Below, piece by piece: positions 32,987-41,991 of a stretch of DNA of 64,000 bases. Position 1 is the first letter of the stretch; every line of letters starts with the position of its first letter. Made by a program: the position numbers and the translations under genes. Source of the DNA: Mycolicibacterium alvei (lineage in GTDB: Bacteria > Actinomycetota > Actinomycetes > Mycobacteriales > Mycobacteriaceae); NCBI RefSeq assembly GCF_010727325.1, contig NZ_AP022565.1:3224001-3288000 (forward strand). The letters run 5' to 3'. The notes below the pieces were generated by a model. The model was given only the letters and a program-made list of their open reading frames with translations, searched no databases and was not told the DNA's origin.

Positions 32987-35880
32987 CCCGTGGTTGTCGG
33001 TATCGGTGCGGTGCTGTCGTCGGTGTCGCCGGCCGACTTCCGGGCCTGCGCTTCGCGATCGAGCCGGCCCTGCCGGGTGATCTCAAAGGTGTTGAGCGGC
33101 CACCAGAACCAGCGGCCCAGCGCCGCGGCGATCGACGGCGTCATGAACGCGCGCACCATCAACGTGTCGATGATCAGGCCGATACCGATGGTCATGCCCA
33201 GCTGGCCGACCACCCGCAGGTCGCTGACCAACATCGCCATCATGGTGAAGGCGAACACCAAGCCTGCCGCCGTGACGACGCGTCCGGTGGCCCCCACGCC
33301 TCGGATGATGCCCGTGTTGAGCCCGGCATGTATTTCTTCTTTGAGGCGCGAGACCAGTAGCAGGTTGTAGTCCGAACCCACTGCCAGCAGGATCACCATC
33401 GACAACGGGAGCACGATCCACTGCACGCCCAGGCCCAAAATGTCCTGCCAGAGCAGCACCGACAAACCGCCCGCGATACCCAGCGATGCGGCCACGGTGC
33501 CGACGATCACCAACGCCGCCACCACGCTGCGGGTGATGATCAGCATGATCGAGAAGATCAGGATCAGCGACGCGATGAGTGCGATCATCAGGTCAGTGAC
33601 GACGCCGTCCTGCATATCGGCGTACAGCGACGCGGTACCGGCGAGCGAGACCTTCGCGGTGGCCAGCGGGGTGCCCTTGAGGGCGTCGGCAACGACATCT
33701 TTGAGATCCCGGACATGTTCGATGCCCTCCACCGAAGCGGGGTCGCCCTGGTGGGTGATGATCATCCGGACCGACTTGTGATCCGGCGACATGAACATCT
33801 TGATCCCGCGCTGGAAGTCGGGATTGTCGAACACATCCGGCGGCAGGTAGAAGAAGTCATCGTTCTTGGCCTGATCGAAATACAGACCGATCTCGGTGGC
33901 GCCCTTGGCCAGTTCCTGTTGCTGGGCCTGGGTTCCGGCCATGGTGCTGTGGGTCGCGATCATGAAGTCGCGCATCGTCTTCATCGAGTCGATGGTCTGT
34001 TGCAGCACCGGCAACATCTGCGGCATCAGCTCATCTAAGCGGTCCATGTCGGTGGTAAGCAGCTGCATCTTGTCAGTGAGGGCGTCGATGCCGTCCAAGG
34101 TGTCGAAGATCGACCGCATTGAGGTGCAGACCGGGATGTTGGCGCAGTGCGGCTCCCAGTACAGGTAGTTCCGTATCGGCCGGAAGAAATCATCGAAATT
34201 GGCCAGGTTGTCGCGCATTTCCTGGGTGACTTCCAACATGTCGTGGGTATTGCCGACCATGCTGTGGGTGGTTTCGGTCATCTCCTTGGTGATGGCGTAC
34301 ATGCGTTCCATGTTGGCGACGGTCCTGCTCAGTTCGTCGGCCTGCTCGAGCATCTGAGCCGAGTTGTCGTTGTTGAACTTAGCGGCCTGCAGTGTGCCGG
34401 CGTTCTGCGCGCCGAGCAGGAATGGGATAGAACTGTGCTCGATCGGTGCGCCCAGTGGGCGGGTGATGGTCTGCACCCGATCGATGCCCCGCATGCGGAA
34501 CACACTCTTGGCGACCTTTTCGATCACCAGCATGTCCGCCGGGGTACGCAGGTCATGATCGGTCTCAAGCATCAGCAGTTCGGGGTTCATCCGGGCCTGG
34601 GAGAAATGCCGGTCCGCGACGGCCATGGCCAGGTTGGCGGGCATGTCCGCGGGGGTGAACTTCTGGTCGTTGTACTGCGGCACATAGGTCAGCAGACTGA
34701 CGAATCCCACGACAGCGACCATGCCGGTCAGCAGGATGATCGGAATGGGCCAGCGAACCGTGGCGGTTCCGACCTTGCGCCAGTTCCGGGTCGACAGATT
34801 CTGCCGGGGGTCGAGCAGTCCGAACTTCGATGCCACGGTGAGAACCGCCGGCGCCAACGTCAGTGACGCGGCGATGACCACCAGAATCGCTATCGCGCAG
34901 GGCGGCCCCATGGTCTGGAAGTAGGGCAGCGTCGTCATGCTGAGGCACATCAAGGCGCCGACGATGGTCAGCCCGGAGCCGAGGATGACGTGGGAGACGC
35001 CGCTGTAGGCGACATAGAACGCGTCGTCGCGATCCAGTCCCTTGGCTCGCTCCTCGTGATATCGGCCCAGTAGGAAGATCACGTAATCCGTTACCGCGGC
35101 CAGCGACAACATGGTCACCATGCTCACCGCGTACGGGGTCAAACCGATGATGTTCAGGTTGCCGAATATGGCCGTAACACCCATTGCGGCAAACAGTCCC
35201 AGACCGATCACCAGCATCGACACCAGCATCGTCACCACGGAGCGGTAGATGGACAGCAGCATCAGGATGATGATGGCGACAGATACCAACTCCATCGTCG
35301 CCATACTTTGATGCCCCGCCACACTGGTGTCGGCGTTGAGGACCGTGTTGCCCGCAACATGGGCCTTGATGCCCGGCGGCGCGGTAACCGAGGCAACGAT
35401 GTCACGTACCGCGGCGACCGATTCGTGGCTGGCGCTGGTGCCCTGCGAGCCGTTGAGGAAGATCTGCACGTAGGCCGACTTGCCGTCCACACTCTGTGAG
35501 CCCGCCGCCGTCAACGGGTCGCTCCAGAAGTCCTGAACGTTCTGCACGTGCTCGTGATCGGCGTTCAGCTTGGCGACGATCTGGTCATAGAACTTGTGCG
35601 CTTCGGCGCCGAGATTGTCCTCGCCCTCCAGCACGACCATCGCCGTCGAGTCCGAATCGTACTGCTCGAATACCTTGCCGATATTCAGCATCGCCTGATA
35701 GGACGGCGCGTTGATCGGGCTGATCGGCACCGACCGGGTCGCCGCGACCTCGCCCAGTGACGGGAAAAACGCGCCCAGGACGACGGCGACGAGCACCCAG
35801 AACAGCAGGATCGGTATCGAGAACATCCGCACCATCCGGCCGAGGAACGGAGGATGAGACTTCGTGTGCGCGTTGCTCAT
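32983..35880 (-). CDS. MmpL family lipid transporter (second copy)
   Basis: RND-type lipid exporter of 965 residues, paralogue of the copy at 24507-27401 and of the same length. Proton-relay pairs lie in VTDYVIFLLGRYHEERAKG and GSDYNLLLVSRLKEEIHAG. Two porter domains and two bundles are present. The periplasmic loop holds repeated heptad-like helices (ADELSRTVANMERMYAITKE). The ATG at 35880 overlaps the mmpS stop, and the end overlaps the tetR start, giving a tightly coupled three-gene operon. Confidence 0.92.
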   Translation of the reverse strand: MSNAHTKSHPPFLGRMVRMFSIPILLFWVLVAVVLGAFFPSLGEVAATRSVPISPINAPSYQAMLNIGKVFEQYDSDSTAMVVLEGEDNLGAEAHKFYDQIVAKLNADHEHVQNVQDFWSDPLTAAGSQSVDGKSAYVQIFLNGSQGTSASHESVAAVRDIVASVTAPPGIKAHVAGNTVLNADTSVAGHQSMATMELVSVAIIILMLLSIYRSVVTMLVSMLVIGLGLFAAMGVTAIFGNLNIIGLTPYAVSMVTMLSLAAVTDYVIFLLGRYHEERAKGLDRDDAFYVAYSGVSHVILGSGLTIVGALMCLSMTTLPYFQTMGPPCAIAILVVIAASLTLAPAVLTVASKFGLLDPRQNLSTRNWRKVGTATVRWPIPIILLTGMVAVVGFVSLLTYVPQYNDQKFTPADMPANLAMAVADRHFSQARMNPELLMLETDHDLRTPADMLVIEKVAKSVFRMRGIDRVQTITRPLGAPIEHSSIPFLLGAQNAGTLQAAKFNNDNSAQMLEQADELSRTVANMERMYAITKEMTETTHSMVGNTHDMLEVTQEMRDNLANFDDFFRPIRNYLYWEPHCANIPVCTSMRSIFDTLDGIDALTDKMQLLTTDMDRLDELMPQMLPVLQQTIDSMKTMRDFMIATHSTMAGTQAQQQELAKGATEIGLYFDQAKNDDFFYLPPDVFDNPDFQRGIKMFMSPDHKSVRMIITHQGDPASVEGIEHVRDLKDVVADALKGTPLATAKVSLAGTASLYADMQDGVVTDLMIALIASLILIFSIMLIITRSVVAALVIVGTVAASLGIAGGLSVLLWQDILGLGVQWIVLPLSMVILLAVGSDYNLLLVSRLKEEIHAGLNTGIIRGVGATGRVVTAAGLVFAFTMMAMLVSDLRVVGQLGMTIGIGLIIDTLMVRAFMTPSIAAALGRWFWWPLNTFEITRQGRLDREAQARKSAGDTDDSTAPIPTTTG

Positions 35881-36305
35881 ACGGATTTCACCAAGCAGTA
35901 GATGAACGGTTTGATTGTGTCGGTGCTCGCTCGCTCGTCGCGCACCACGCCGTCAACTGTCACCCTGCAGCGAAGGTCACTGACGTTGCGCTCCCCCTGG
36001 GCAATGATGTTGGCCGACATCGAAGGCAGCGTCGTCACGATCGTGAATGACCAAGGCAGCGGGGTATTTTCGATGAGATTGGGTTGACCGTTCTCATCGA
36101 GGTAGTTGAGGTTCGCCGTCCCACCCGCCCCGGTGATCTCGTAGGTGATGTGCTTCGGGTTGAAGTTTGCGGTAATTCCGGAGCCCTCCGCCAGATTCGG
36201 GCCTGCGTCTGCGGGCTCGCGAATACGGAGAATCACGTACGCACCCAAGGCGACAACAACGACCAGCAGCAGCGGTATCCACACCTTCTTGAGCAATCGG
36301 AACAC
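35877..36305 (-). CDS. MmpS family accessory protein (second copy)
   Basis: Membrane-anchored MmpL partner of 142 residues, the normal MmpS length. The N-terminal helix is WIPLLLVVVVALGAYVILRI, and the beta domain has ANFNPKHITYEITGAGGTAN and cysteines in LRCRVTV and IYCLVKSV. I prefer the GTG at 36305, which has GGGGGAGG 7 bases upstream, over the GTG at 36326 that would swallow this ribosome site. Two palindromes lie in its promoter. Confidence 0.92.
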   Translation of the reverse strand: MFRLLKKVWIPLLLVVVVALGAYVILRIREPADAGPNLAEGSGITANFNPKHITYEITGAGGTANLNYLDENGQPNLIENTPLPWSFTIVTTLPSMSANIIAQGERNVSDLRCRVTVDGVVRDERASTDTIKPFIYCLVKSV

Positions 36306-36343
36306 CGTTGCGCCTCCCCCGTGCACTCGACCATTTACCCAGA

Positions 36344-36385
36344 CGGAACTCCAGTTCCGCCTGAGGAGATGCTGAGTACTGTACT
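36344..36385. promoter_or_regulatory. Two palindromes in the second mmpS promoter
   Basis: CGGAACT-CC-AGTTCCG (36344-36359) and AGTAC-T-GTACT (36375-36385) are both perfect inverted repeats, 15 bases apart, in the 109-base gap between mmpS and the upstream tetR gene. They are likely operators for one or both of the TetR proteins that flank the operon. Confidence 0.65.
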
Positions 36386-36414
36386 AGCGCGGGACCCAGG
36401 CGACGATTCGGCAC

Positions 36415-37083
36415 TTATTTGGCCAGGAACCGCTCCAAGCCGGCGATCACGATGTCGAGGTTGAAGTCGAAGTCCTGGGCCGCGGTCGCGTCTACGCCAC
36501 GGTCGGTCACCACGCCACTGAGCAGCGGGAAGTCAGTGGAGGGCAGGTCTTTGAGGGCCCGCACCACCTCGGGTGTCTGGTGATGCAACCGGGACTCCAC
36601 CGATCCCAGGACGTCATGCGCGGCGGACATCGCGAGCCCGGACACCAGGGTGAGCACCCGCCCGGCGTCGTCAGTACCGAATCCACCATCGACCAGGGCG
36701 CGCAGCACCTGCTCGGCCAGTGCAAGGCTGGCGGCCCCGCTCGTCCCGCGCAACTGGAAACTCGTGGCCGTCACGCCGAGCTTGAGCACGCCGTGGCGGA
36801 TGGCGTTGCCGTAGGCACGCAGGATCTCCTGCCAGCTGGTGCCCTCGGGCAACGTGATCGAACGCAGCTCGGTCTCGAACAAATCGGCCACTACCAGCGC
36901 AAGCAGACCGTCACGGTCGCCGACGTAGTAATGCAGCGTGGTGCGGTCCACCCCGAGCGCATCCGCCACCGCCTGCATCGTCAGCGCACCCGGAGCAATG
37001 GCGCGCGCCGCCGCGACGATCTGTTGCTGATCGATGCGCGGCGGCCGGCCCCGCCCCCGGCGAGGTGCGTTTCCGGTGGTCAC
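36415..37083 (-). CDS. TetR family regulator upstream of mmpS-mmpL
   Basis: Repressor of 222 residues of the TetR_C-type group. The N-terminus RRGRGRPPRIDQQQIVAAAR is basic, and the recognition region is LTMQAVADALGVDRTTLHYY. The GTG at 37083 lies 7 bases after a TAGAAT box, so it is probably leaderless. It reads into the mmpS operon in the same direction across the palindromes at 36344-36385, so it may repress or co-transcribe with it. Confidence 0.85.
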   Translation of the reverse strand: MTTGNAPRRGRGRPPRIDQQQIVAAARAIAPGALTMQAVADALGVDRTTLHYYVGDRDGLLALVVADLFETELRSITLPEGTSWQEILRAYGNAIRHGVLKLGVTATSFQLRGTSGAASLALAEQVLRALVDGGFGTDDAGRVLTLVSGLAMSAAHDVLGSVESRLHHQTPEVVRALKDLPSTDFPLLSGVVTDRGVDATAAQDFDFNLDIVIAGLERFLAK

Positions 37084-37184
37084 GGATCAAATTCTAGATG
37101 CTCGCGCGACCGATCCAGGACCACTCTTCCCTTTTTCTCACGGTCGTGGAAAACTGCCCGAAACCGAGGAAGCGAGCCGTTGCC

Positions 37185-38249
37185 ATGTCACAGAATTCTC
37201 CATACCGGGTTGTCCAGTGGACGACGGGAAACGTCGGAAAAAGTTCGGTGGCGGCCATCGCCCGCAACCCGACCCTGGAACTGGTGGGCTGCTACGCATG
37301 GTCACCGGACAAGGCCGGCAAGGATGTCGGCGAGCTCGTCGGCATCGAACCCCTCGGGGTCGCTGCCACCAATGACGTCCAGGCGCTGCTGGCCCTGAAA
37401 CCGGACGTCGTCGTTTACAACCCGATGTGGATCGACGTCGACGAACTCGTCGAGATCCTCTCCGCCGGTGTCAACGTCGTGGCGACCGCGTCGTTCATCA
37501 CCGGCCACAATCAGGGCGAGGGCCGCGAGCGCATCGCCGAGGCCTGCCGCAAGGGCGGGTCGACGATGTTCGGGTCGGGCATCAGTCCGGGCTACGTGAA
37601 CCAGTTGGCGGTCGTGGCCGCCGGCATCTGCGACCGAGTGGACAAGATCACCGTCAACGAGGCTGCCGACACCACCTTCTACGACTCACCAGAAACCGAG
37701 AAGCCGGTCGGATTAGGCCAGCCCATCGATCATCCAGACCTACAAGCCATGACGGCCCACGGCACCGGGGTCTTCGGTGAAGCGGTACGGATGATCGGCG
37801 ACGCACTCGGGATCGAGTTCGACGAGGTCCGCTGCGACGCTGAATACGCCCAGACCACAGAGGATCTCGACCTCGGTTCGTGGACGATCCCGGCGGGAGG
37901 CGTGGCCGGGGTGTTCGTCAGCTGGAAGGGGATCATCGGCGACAAGACCCGCGTCGAGCTCACCCTGCGGTGGCGCAAAGGCCAGACGTTGCAACCGGAT
38001 TGGCAGATCGACCAGGACGGCTGGGTGATCGAGGTGGCCGGCCGTCCGACCGTGACGATGAAAGTCGGCTTCCTGCCGCCGCCGGACTTCGAGGCCACCA
38101 CCCTGGAGGAGTTCATGGTGCTGGGGCACATCATGACCGCCACTCCCCCGATCAACGCGATCCCCGCGGTGGTCAATGCCTCACCCGGCATCGTCACCTA
38201 CAACGATCTCCCGCTGATCCTGCCGCGTGGCGTGGTGCCGGCGGAGTAA
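37185..38249 (+). CDS. Dihydrodipicolinate reductase-like NAD(P)-binding protein
   Basis: Protein of 354 residues with a DapB-like Rossmann N-terminus: YRVVQWTTGNVGKSSVAAIA is the nucleotide-binding loop (G-N-V-G) and WSPDKAGKDVGELVG follows. Homologues are numerous in mycobacteria and often lie near lipid or steroid catabolic genes; they are not lysine-pathway enzymes, and the reaction is not known. C-terminal part has NEAADTTFYDSPETEKPVG. The ATG at 37185 gives the family N-terminus. Divergent from the TetR gene, which might control it. Confidence 0.8.
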   Translation: MSQNSPYRVVQWTTGNVGKSSVAAIARNPTLELVGCYAWSPDKAGKDVGELVGIEPLGVAATNDVQALLALKPDVVVYNPMWIDVDELVEILSAGVNVVATASFITGHNQGEGRERIAEACRKGGSTMFGSGISPGYVNQLAVVAAGICDRVDKITVNEAADTTFYDSPETEKPVGLGQPIDHPDLQAMTAHGTGVFGEAVRMIGDALGIEFDEVRCDAEYAQTTEDLDLGSWTIPAGGVAGVFVSWKGIIGDKTRVELTLRWRKGQTLQPDWQIDQDGWVIEVAGRPTVTMKVGFLPPPDFEATTLEEFMVLGHIMTATPPINAIPAVVNASPGIVTYNDLPLILPRGVVPAE

Positions 38250-38259
38250 ACAGCCGTGG

Positions 38260-38745
38260 CTAGGCCGGGCCTGCGTTGATGGTGGGCTCGGCCGCCACCG
38301 GGAAGTTGACCGAGTTGGCGATGAAGCACATCCGGTGGGCTTCGTGATGTAGGTCGGTGGCCTCACCGACCCGCTCCCCGTCGGTGATGGTCACCTGCGG
38401 CCGGAGTGTGACGTCAGTGAAAACGCCGCTGCCCTCGGCATTTTCACTCATTGTGCCTGCTGGCCGATCGGTGTAGGCAGTCACGATGATGCCTTCACGG
38501 GCACACAGCGCCAAATACCACAGCATGTGGCACTGGGACAGGCTGACCACCAGCAGTTCCTCGGGGTTCCAGCGCTGCGAATCCCCGCGGAAGGCAGGAT
38601 CGGCGCTCCCCAGCAGCGTCGGCTTGCCCGGCGTATCTACGCCGGTCACGTCATGCTCGCGCGCGTAATCGCGGTAACCACTGGTCCCCGATCCGGTATT
38701 GCCGGTCCAGGTCACCTCGACCTCGTATCGATGTGTCCTACTCAT
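38260..38745 (-). CDS. OsmC family peroxidase-like protein
   Basis: OsmC/Ohr-fold protein of 161 residues. The two peroxidatic cysteines are in LSQCHMLWYLAL and HRMCFIANSVNFPV, separated as in the family. It should reduce organic hydroperoxides in the cytosol with a thiol partner. The ATG at 38745 has GAGAGG 5 bases upstream; a GTG at 38751 overlaps that site and is less likely. A regulator of the OhrR type is in the window (45052) but 6 kb away. Confidence 0.85.
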   Translation of the reverse strand: MSRTHRYEVEVTWTGNTGSGTSGYRDYAREHDVTGVDTPGKPTLLGSADPAFRGDSQRWNPEELLVVSLSQCHMLWYLALCAREGIIVTAYTDRPAGTMSENAEGSGVFTDVTLRPQVTITDGERVGEATDLHHEAHRMCFIANSVNFPVAAEPTINAGPA

Positions 38746-38775
38746 CGCCACCTCTCACTCAGGTCGTGCCAAATC

Positions 38776-39642
38776 TCATCCGGCGCGCCCGCGCAGGCTC
38801 GCCGCCGCATCGCGAACCGCCGCCGTGACGGCGTCGACCATGGGGCTGTCGAGCTTCCAGCACTGCCAGTACAACGGCACGTCCAGGTACTGCCCGGTGA
38901 TCCGGACGAAGTCGTCGTCCACCAGTTCCTCGGGGTACATCCCCCAGCCCAACCCGGCCCGCACCGCGGCGCCGAAACCCTCAGCGGTCGGGATGTAGTG
39001 GATCGGCCTGAGGACATCTTTGCGGAACACCTTGCGCATCAACTGATCCTGTAACGCATCGTCACGATTCCAGGACAACGAGGGTGCCACCTTCGCCGCA
39101 TCGCGGGTAAACCCGTCCGGCAGGTAACGCCGCACATACTCGGCGGCGGCCACCGGCACGTAGCGCATCGCACCCAGGGGATACACCCGACAACCCGGTA
39201 CCGGGTTCCGCTCGGTGGTGACCGCGCCCATCACCACGCCCTCACGCAGCAGGCGCGCGGAGAGGTCCTGATCTTCGATCCTGATATCGAACAGGAACTC
39301 GGCCGCCCGGGCGAACACGCCGGTGAACCAGGTCGCCATCGAATCGGCGTTGACCGCCAACGCGATCCTGGTGCGGTGCCCGGCGCCGCCGCCTATTTCC
39401 GCCAGCGTCTCGGACTCAAGCAACGCCGTCTGTGCGGCCAGCCTGAGCAGGGGAACACCGGCAGGCGTTGCCTTGCAGGGCTTTTCGCGAACCACAAGAA
39501 CCTGGCCGACACGCTGCTCCAGGGCCTTGATCCGCTGACTGACCGCCGACGGCGTCACATGCAGACGCTGCGCCGCCGCGTCGAAGCTCCCCAGCTCGAC
39601 CACCGCGGCGAAGGCAGCAAGCTGCTGGCCGTCGATCCGCAC
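38776..39642 (-). CDS. LysR family regulator, ArgP/LysG-like
   Basis: LysR-type regulator of 288 residues in the ArgP (IciA/LysG) group. The helix-turn-helix is SFDAAAQRLHVTPSAVSQRI then KALEQRVGQVLVVREKP; the second domain has TRIALAVNADSMATWF, typical of ArgP. Such proteins sense lysine or arginine and normally drive a lysE exporter, but no lysE is beside it here. The GTG at 39642 follows TAGGAT by 6 bases, a leaderless arrangement. Confidence 0.85.
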   Translation of the reverse strand: MRIDGQQLAAFAAVVELGSFDAAAQRLHVTPSAVSQRIKALEQRVGQVLVVREKPCKATPAGVPLLRLAAQTALLESETLAEIGGGAGHRTRIALAVNADSMATWFTGVFARAAEFLFDIRIEDQDLSARLLREGVVMGAVTTERNPVPGCRVYPLGAMRYVPVAAAEYVRRYLPDGFTRDAAKVAPSLSWNRDDALQDQLMRKVFRKDVLRPIHYIPTAEGFGAAVRAGLGWGMYPEELVDDDFVRITGQYLDVPLYWQCWKLDSPMVDAVTAAVRDAAASLRGRAG

Positions 39643-39651
39643 GCAACGATC

Positions 39652-40317
39652 CTAATCGGGCAGACCCTCTTTGCCGCACAAACCGCTGCCGGTGAAGCGA
39701 ACCAACTGATGGACCCATCCGCGGTCCAAGCCGCCGGGCCCCAAAGGCCGACCGTAGAGCGCCAAGTCAGAGCTGGCCAGCGCGCCGATCATCCCGAGAA
39801 TCGCAATTGTGCTGCGCTGCTGGCCTTCTCTGGTCTGGATGTCGGGCACCGCGCGCCCCGCCGCGGCGAAGAACAACTCGGGCAGACTCGGTGTGCCCGC
39901 CAACTGATCGAGCCAGATCTGGCCTTCTTCCAGGGCAAGCTGATTCATCACCTTCAGCCAGCGCAATCCACCAACCGGATCCTCGTCGAGCAGCTTGACA
40001 TAGGGCGAGACGAGAGCCTCGACGACGTCGCAGACCCCGATCTCGTTGCCCGACTCGGCCACCCGCACCAGCTCCTGGACAGCCGCCTGGAACACCATCG
40101 GCGCCCGCCGCCGCACCACCTCCGACACCAGGTCCCGCTTGGCCGGGAAATGGTAGGCCACCGCGCGACTGGCCACGCCCGCTTCGCGCGCCACTGCCCG
40201 CGAAGCCACCGCACCGATCGAGGCTTCGGCGAACATCCGCTCGGCGGTATCGACGATCAGTGCTCGGGTGTCGACATCACGCCGGGGACCACGCCTACGG
40301 GTCGAGCTCGAGACCAC
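39652..40317 (-). CDS. TetR family regulator
   Basis: Repressor of 221 residues. DNA-binding region: AVASRAVAREAGVASRAVAY then HFPAKRDLVSEVV. C-terminal domain typical of TetR_C groups. The GTG at 40317 lies 6 bases after TAGGCT, so it is leaderless. It ends 9 bases before the LysR gene start. Divergent from the hypothetical gene at 40444; target unknown. Confidence 0.85.
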   Translation of the reverse strand: MVSSSTRRRGPRRDVDTRALIVDTAERMFAEASIGAVASRAVAREAGVASRAVAYHFPAKRDLVSEVVRRRAPMVFQAAVQELVRVAESGNEIGVCDVVEALVSPYVKLLDEDPVGGLRWLKVMNQLALEEGQIWLDQLAGTPSLPELFFAAAGRAVPDIQTREGQQRSTIAILGMIGALASSDLALYGRPLGPGGLDRGWVHQLVRFTGSGLCGKEGLPD

Positions 40318-40367
40318 GACAGGAGCCTAACCACTTGTGGCGCCATCGTCCTGTGGTCGGTGCAGAT

Positions 40368-40386
40368 CTCCTACTACGGTCGTAGG
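40368..40386. promoter_or_regulatory. Candidate NarL-type binding box 1
   Basis: CCTAC-TACGGTC-GTAGG (40370-40386) is an inverted repeat. The 15-base core CTCCTACTACGGTCG (40368-40382) recurs inverted at 40725-40739 with one mismatch. Its centre lies about 67 bases upstream of the predicted leaderless start of the gene at 40444, suited to an activator. Confidence 0.5.
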
Positions 40387-40443
40387 TCAAGATCCGACGC
40401 CGGCGCGATGCGGGCTGACCTGCGTTCTTCATAGCGTCGAAGC

Positions 40444-40683
40444 ATGACACGAGCACAGCGTTCCCCAGCTATCTCGATCGCGAATTCAGTGACCGACCTG
40501 GCCCGTGGATGGACGGCGCCAGACACCGTCGTCACTCCCGGTCTCTGGCGGCGCGCGGTGGCCGCAGTGGCCGCGGCACTGGCCGCCGTTCCCCGGCCCG
40601 ACCTGAAGCAGCCCTACTATCCACCGCGGCGTGAAGGCTTCGTCGAGGACGCAGCGATGGCGCGCGAGATGTGGCGACTCTGA
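40444..40683 (+). CDS. Hypothetical protein before the two-component system
   Basis: Protein of 79 residues: a helical, Ala-rich centre (RRAVAAVAAALAAVPRP) and a conserved-looking end QPYYPPRREGFVEDAAMARE. No signal or membrane helix. The ATG follows a TAGCGT -10 box by exactly 6 bases, which supports it as a real, leaderless gene. Box 1 lies upstream and box 2 between it and the kinase gene, so it is probably part of the same regulon. Function unknown. Confidence 0.6.
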   Translation: MTRAQRSPAISIANSVTDLARGWTAPDTVVTPGLWRRAVAAVAAALAAVPRPDLKQPYYPPRREGFVEDAAMAREMWRL

Positions 40684-40724
40684 GTGCTGAAATCCGGCAC
40701 CAGAGAGTCCGCCCCCGGAAAATC

Positions 40725-40739
40725 CGACTGTAGTAGGAG
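40725..40739. promoter_or_regulatory. Candidate NarL-type binding box 2
   Basis: Read on the minus strand this is CTCCTACTACAGTCG, 14 of 15 bases identical to box 1. Its centre is about 42 bases before the leaderless start of the kinase gene at 40774, whose -10 box TACGAT is at 40762-40767. This is a classical distance for an activator that touches the polymerase. Confidence 0.5.
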
Positions 40740-40773
40740 GCGCAGCAGCACGTTCACCTTCTACGATCAGCGC

Positions 40774-41991
40774 ATGCTCGGGAGCATCGCATGCGCCTTA
40801 CGTGCCCACGCACGCCGGCGGGGATATGCCCTCCCGGTCGGCTACAACTGGGCCATCGTGTTGGCGTTCGACACCACCGTGATGGGTGCCGGTGTGGTGG
40901 CGATGTTGCAGCGCCCCATGGCCGACCATCCGGCAGGCCTGCTCGCAGTCGTCGTCTGTGTCGCTCCGTTCGCGTTGTTCTACCTGTCCGGTGTCGATTT
41001 CAAGGCTCCGATCGTCTGGGCAACCTGGACCACCTCGACCGCGATCCTGCTGTTCGCGACGGCGACACCGGTCGCCAATGACTTCGCTCCGCTGATCGCG
41101 GTGCTGATGGTCGGCGAGGTCGCCTCACTGTCCGGGATGTGGGCCGGGTTCCTCGCGTCGCTGACCGCGGCCACCCTGCTGCTGACCGCTGCGGCCCAGC
41201 ACCGTCTCGATGCGCTACCGCTGTATCTGGGAATCCTCGGCATGGGTTGGCTGGTGGGCTATCTCGTGCACACCCAGCAGCAGCTCATGCGCGAGCAACA
41301 GGAGTCACAAGCCGCGCAGGCCCGTCACGCCGCGGCCGATGAGCGGCGACGTATCGCCCGCGAGGTCCACGACGTCATCGCGCATTCGCTGAGCGTGACC
41401 CTGCTGCACGTGACCGGGGCGCGCCGCGGGTTACAGCAGGACCGCGACGTCGACGATGCGGTCGAGGCATTGGAGCAGGCCGAACGCCTGGGCCGCCAGG
41501 CCATGGCCGACATCCGACGCACGGTCGGACTTCTCGACGGCGCCCCGATGGGCATGGCACCCGAACCCGGGGTCGACGACATCTGTTTCCTGATCGACGA
41601 TTTCGTGCGTGCCGGGCTCGACGTGAATTTCGATGCCACCGGCCGCACCGATGTGGTCTCCGCCGCGGTGGGCTTGGCGTTGTACCGCATCGCCCAGGAG
41701 TCACTGGCCAATATCGCCAAGCACGCACCTGATGCGGAATCGACGGTGCTACTGAGGATTTCCCGAACCTCGGCCACGTTGACGGTTACCAACCGACTCC
41801 CGGTCCCCACCGTTGCCGTCAAGAACCGCCGCGATGTGGAGGGCCGCGGTACGCGCGGAATGCGCCAACGCGTCGAACTGCTCGGCGGAATCATCAGCGT
41901 CGGACCCGCCGACGACGGATGGTCGGTGCGCACGAACATTCCGTTGGACGACACAGACCGGGCGCCCCACTGGTGCCCTGTGGTGTCATGA
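40774..41991 (+). CDS. NarL-type sensor histidine kinase
   Basis: Membrane sensor kinase of 405 residues. About six N-terminal helices (residues 25-165) have no periplasmic domain, so it is likely to sense a membrane state. The HisKA_3 dimerisation segment is ERRRIAREVHDVIAHSLSV with phospho-His199, followed by an HATPase domain (YRIAQESLANIAKHAPDAES as N-box and GRGTRGMRQRVELLGG as G-box). The ATG at 40774 is exactly 6 bases after TACGAT, so I prefer it to the GTG at 40684. The stop overlaps the regulator start (ATGA). Pairs with the next gene. Confidence 0.88.
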   Translation: MLGSIACALRAHARRRGYALPVGYNWAIVLAFDTTVMGAGVVAMLQRPMADHPAGLLAVVVCVAPFALFYLSGVDFKAPIVWATWTTSTAILLFATATPVANDFAPLIAVLMVGEVASLSGMWAGFLASLTAATLLLTAAAQHRLDALPLYLGILGMGWLVGYLVHTQQQLMREQQESQAAQARHAAADERRRIAREVHDVIAHSLSVTLLHVTGARRGLQQDRDVDDAVEALEQAERLGRQAMADIRRTVGLLDGAPMGMAPEPGVDDICFLIDDFVRAGLDVNFDATGRTDVVSAAVGLALYRIAQESLANIAKHAPDAESTVLLRISRTSATLTVTNRLPVPTVAVKNRRDVEGRGTRGMRQRVELLGGIISVGPADDGWSVRTNIPLDDTDRAPHWCPVVS

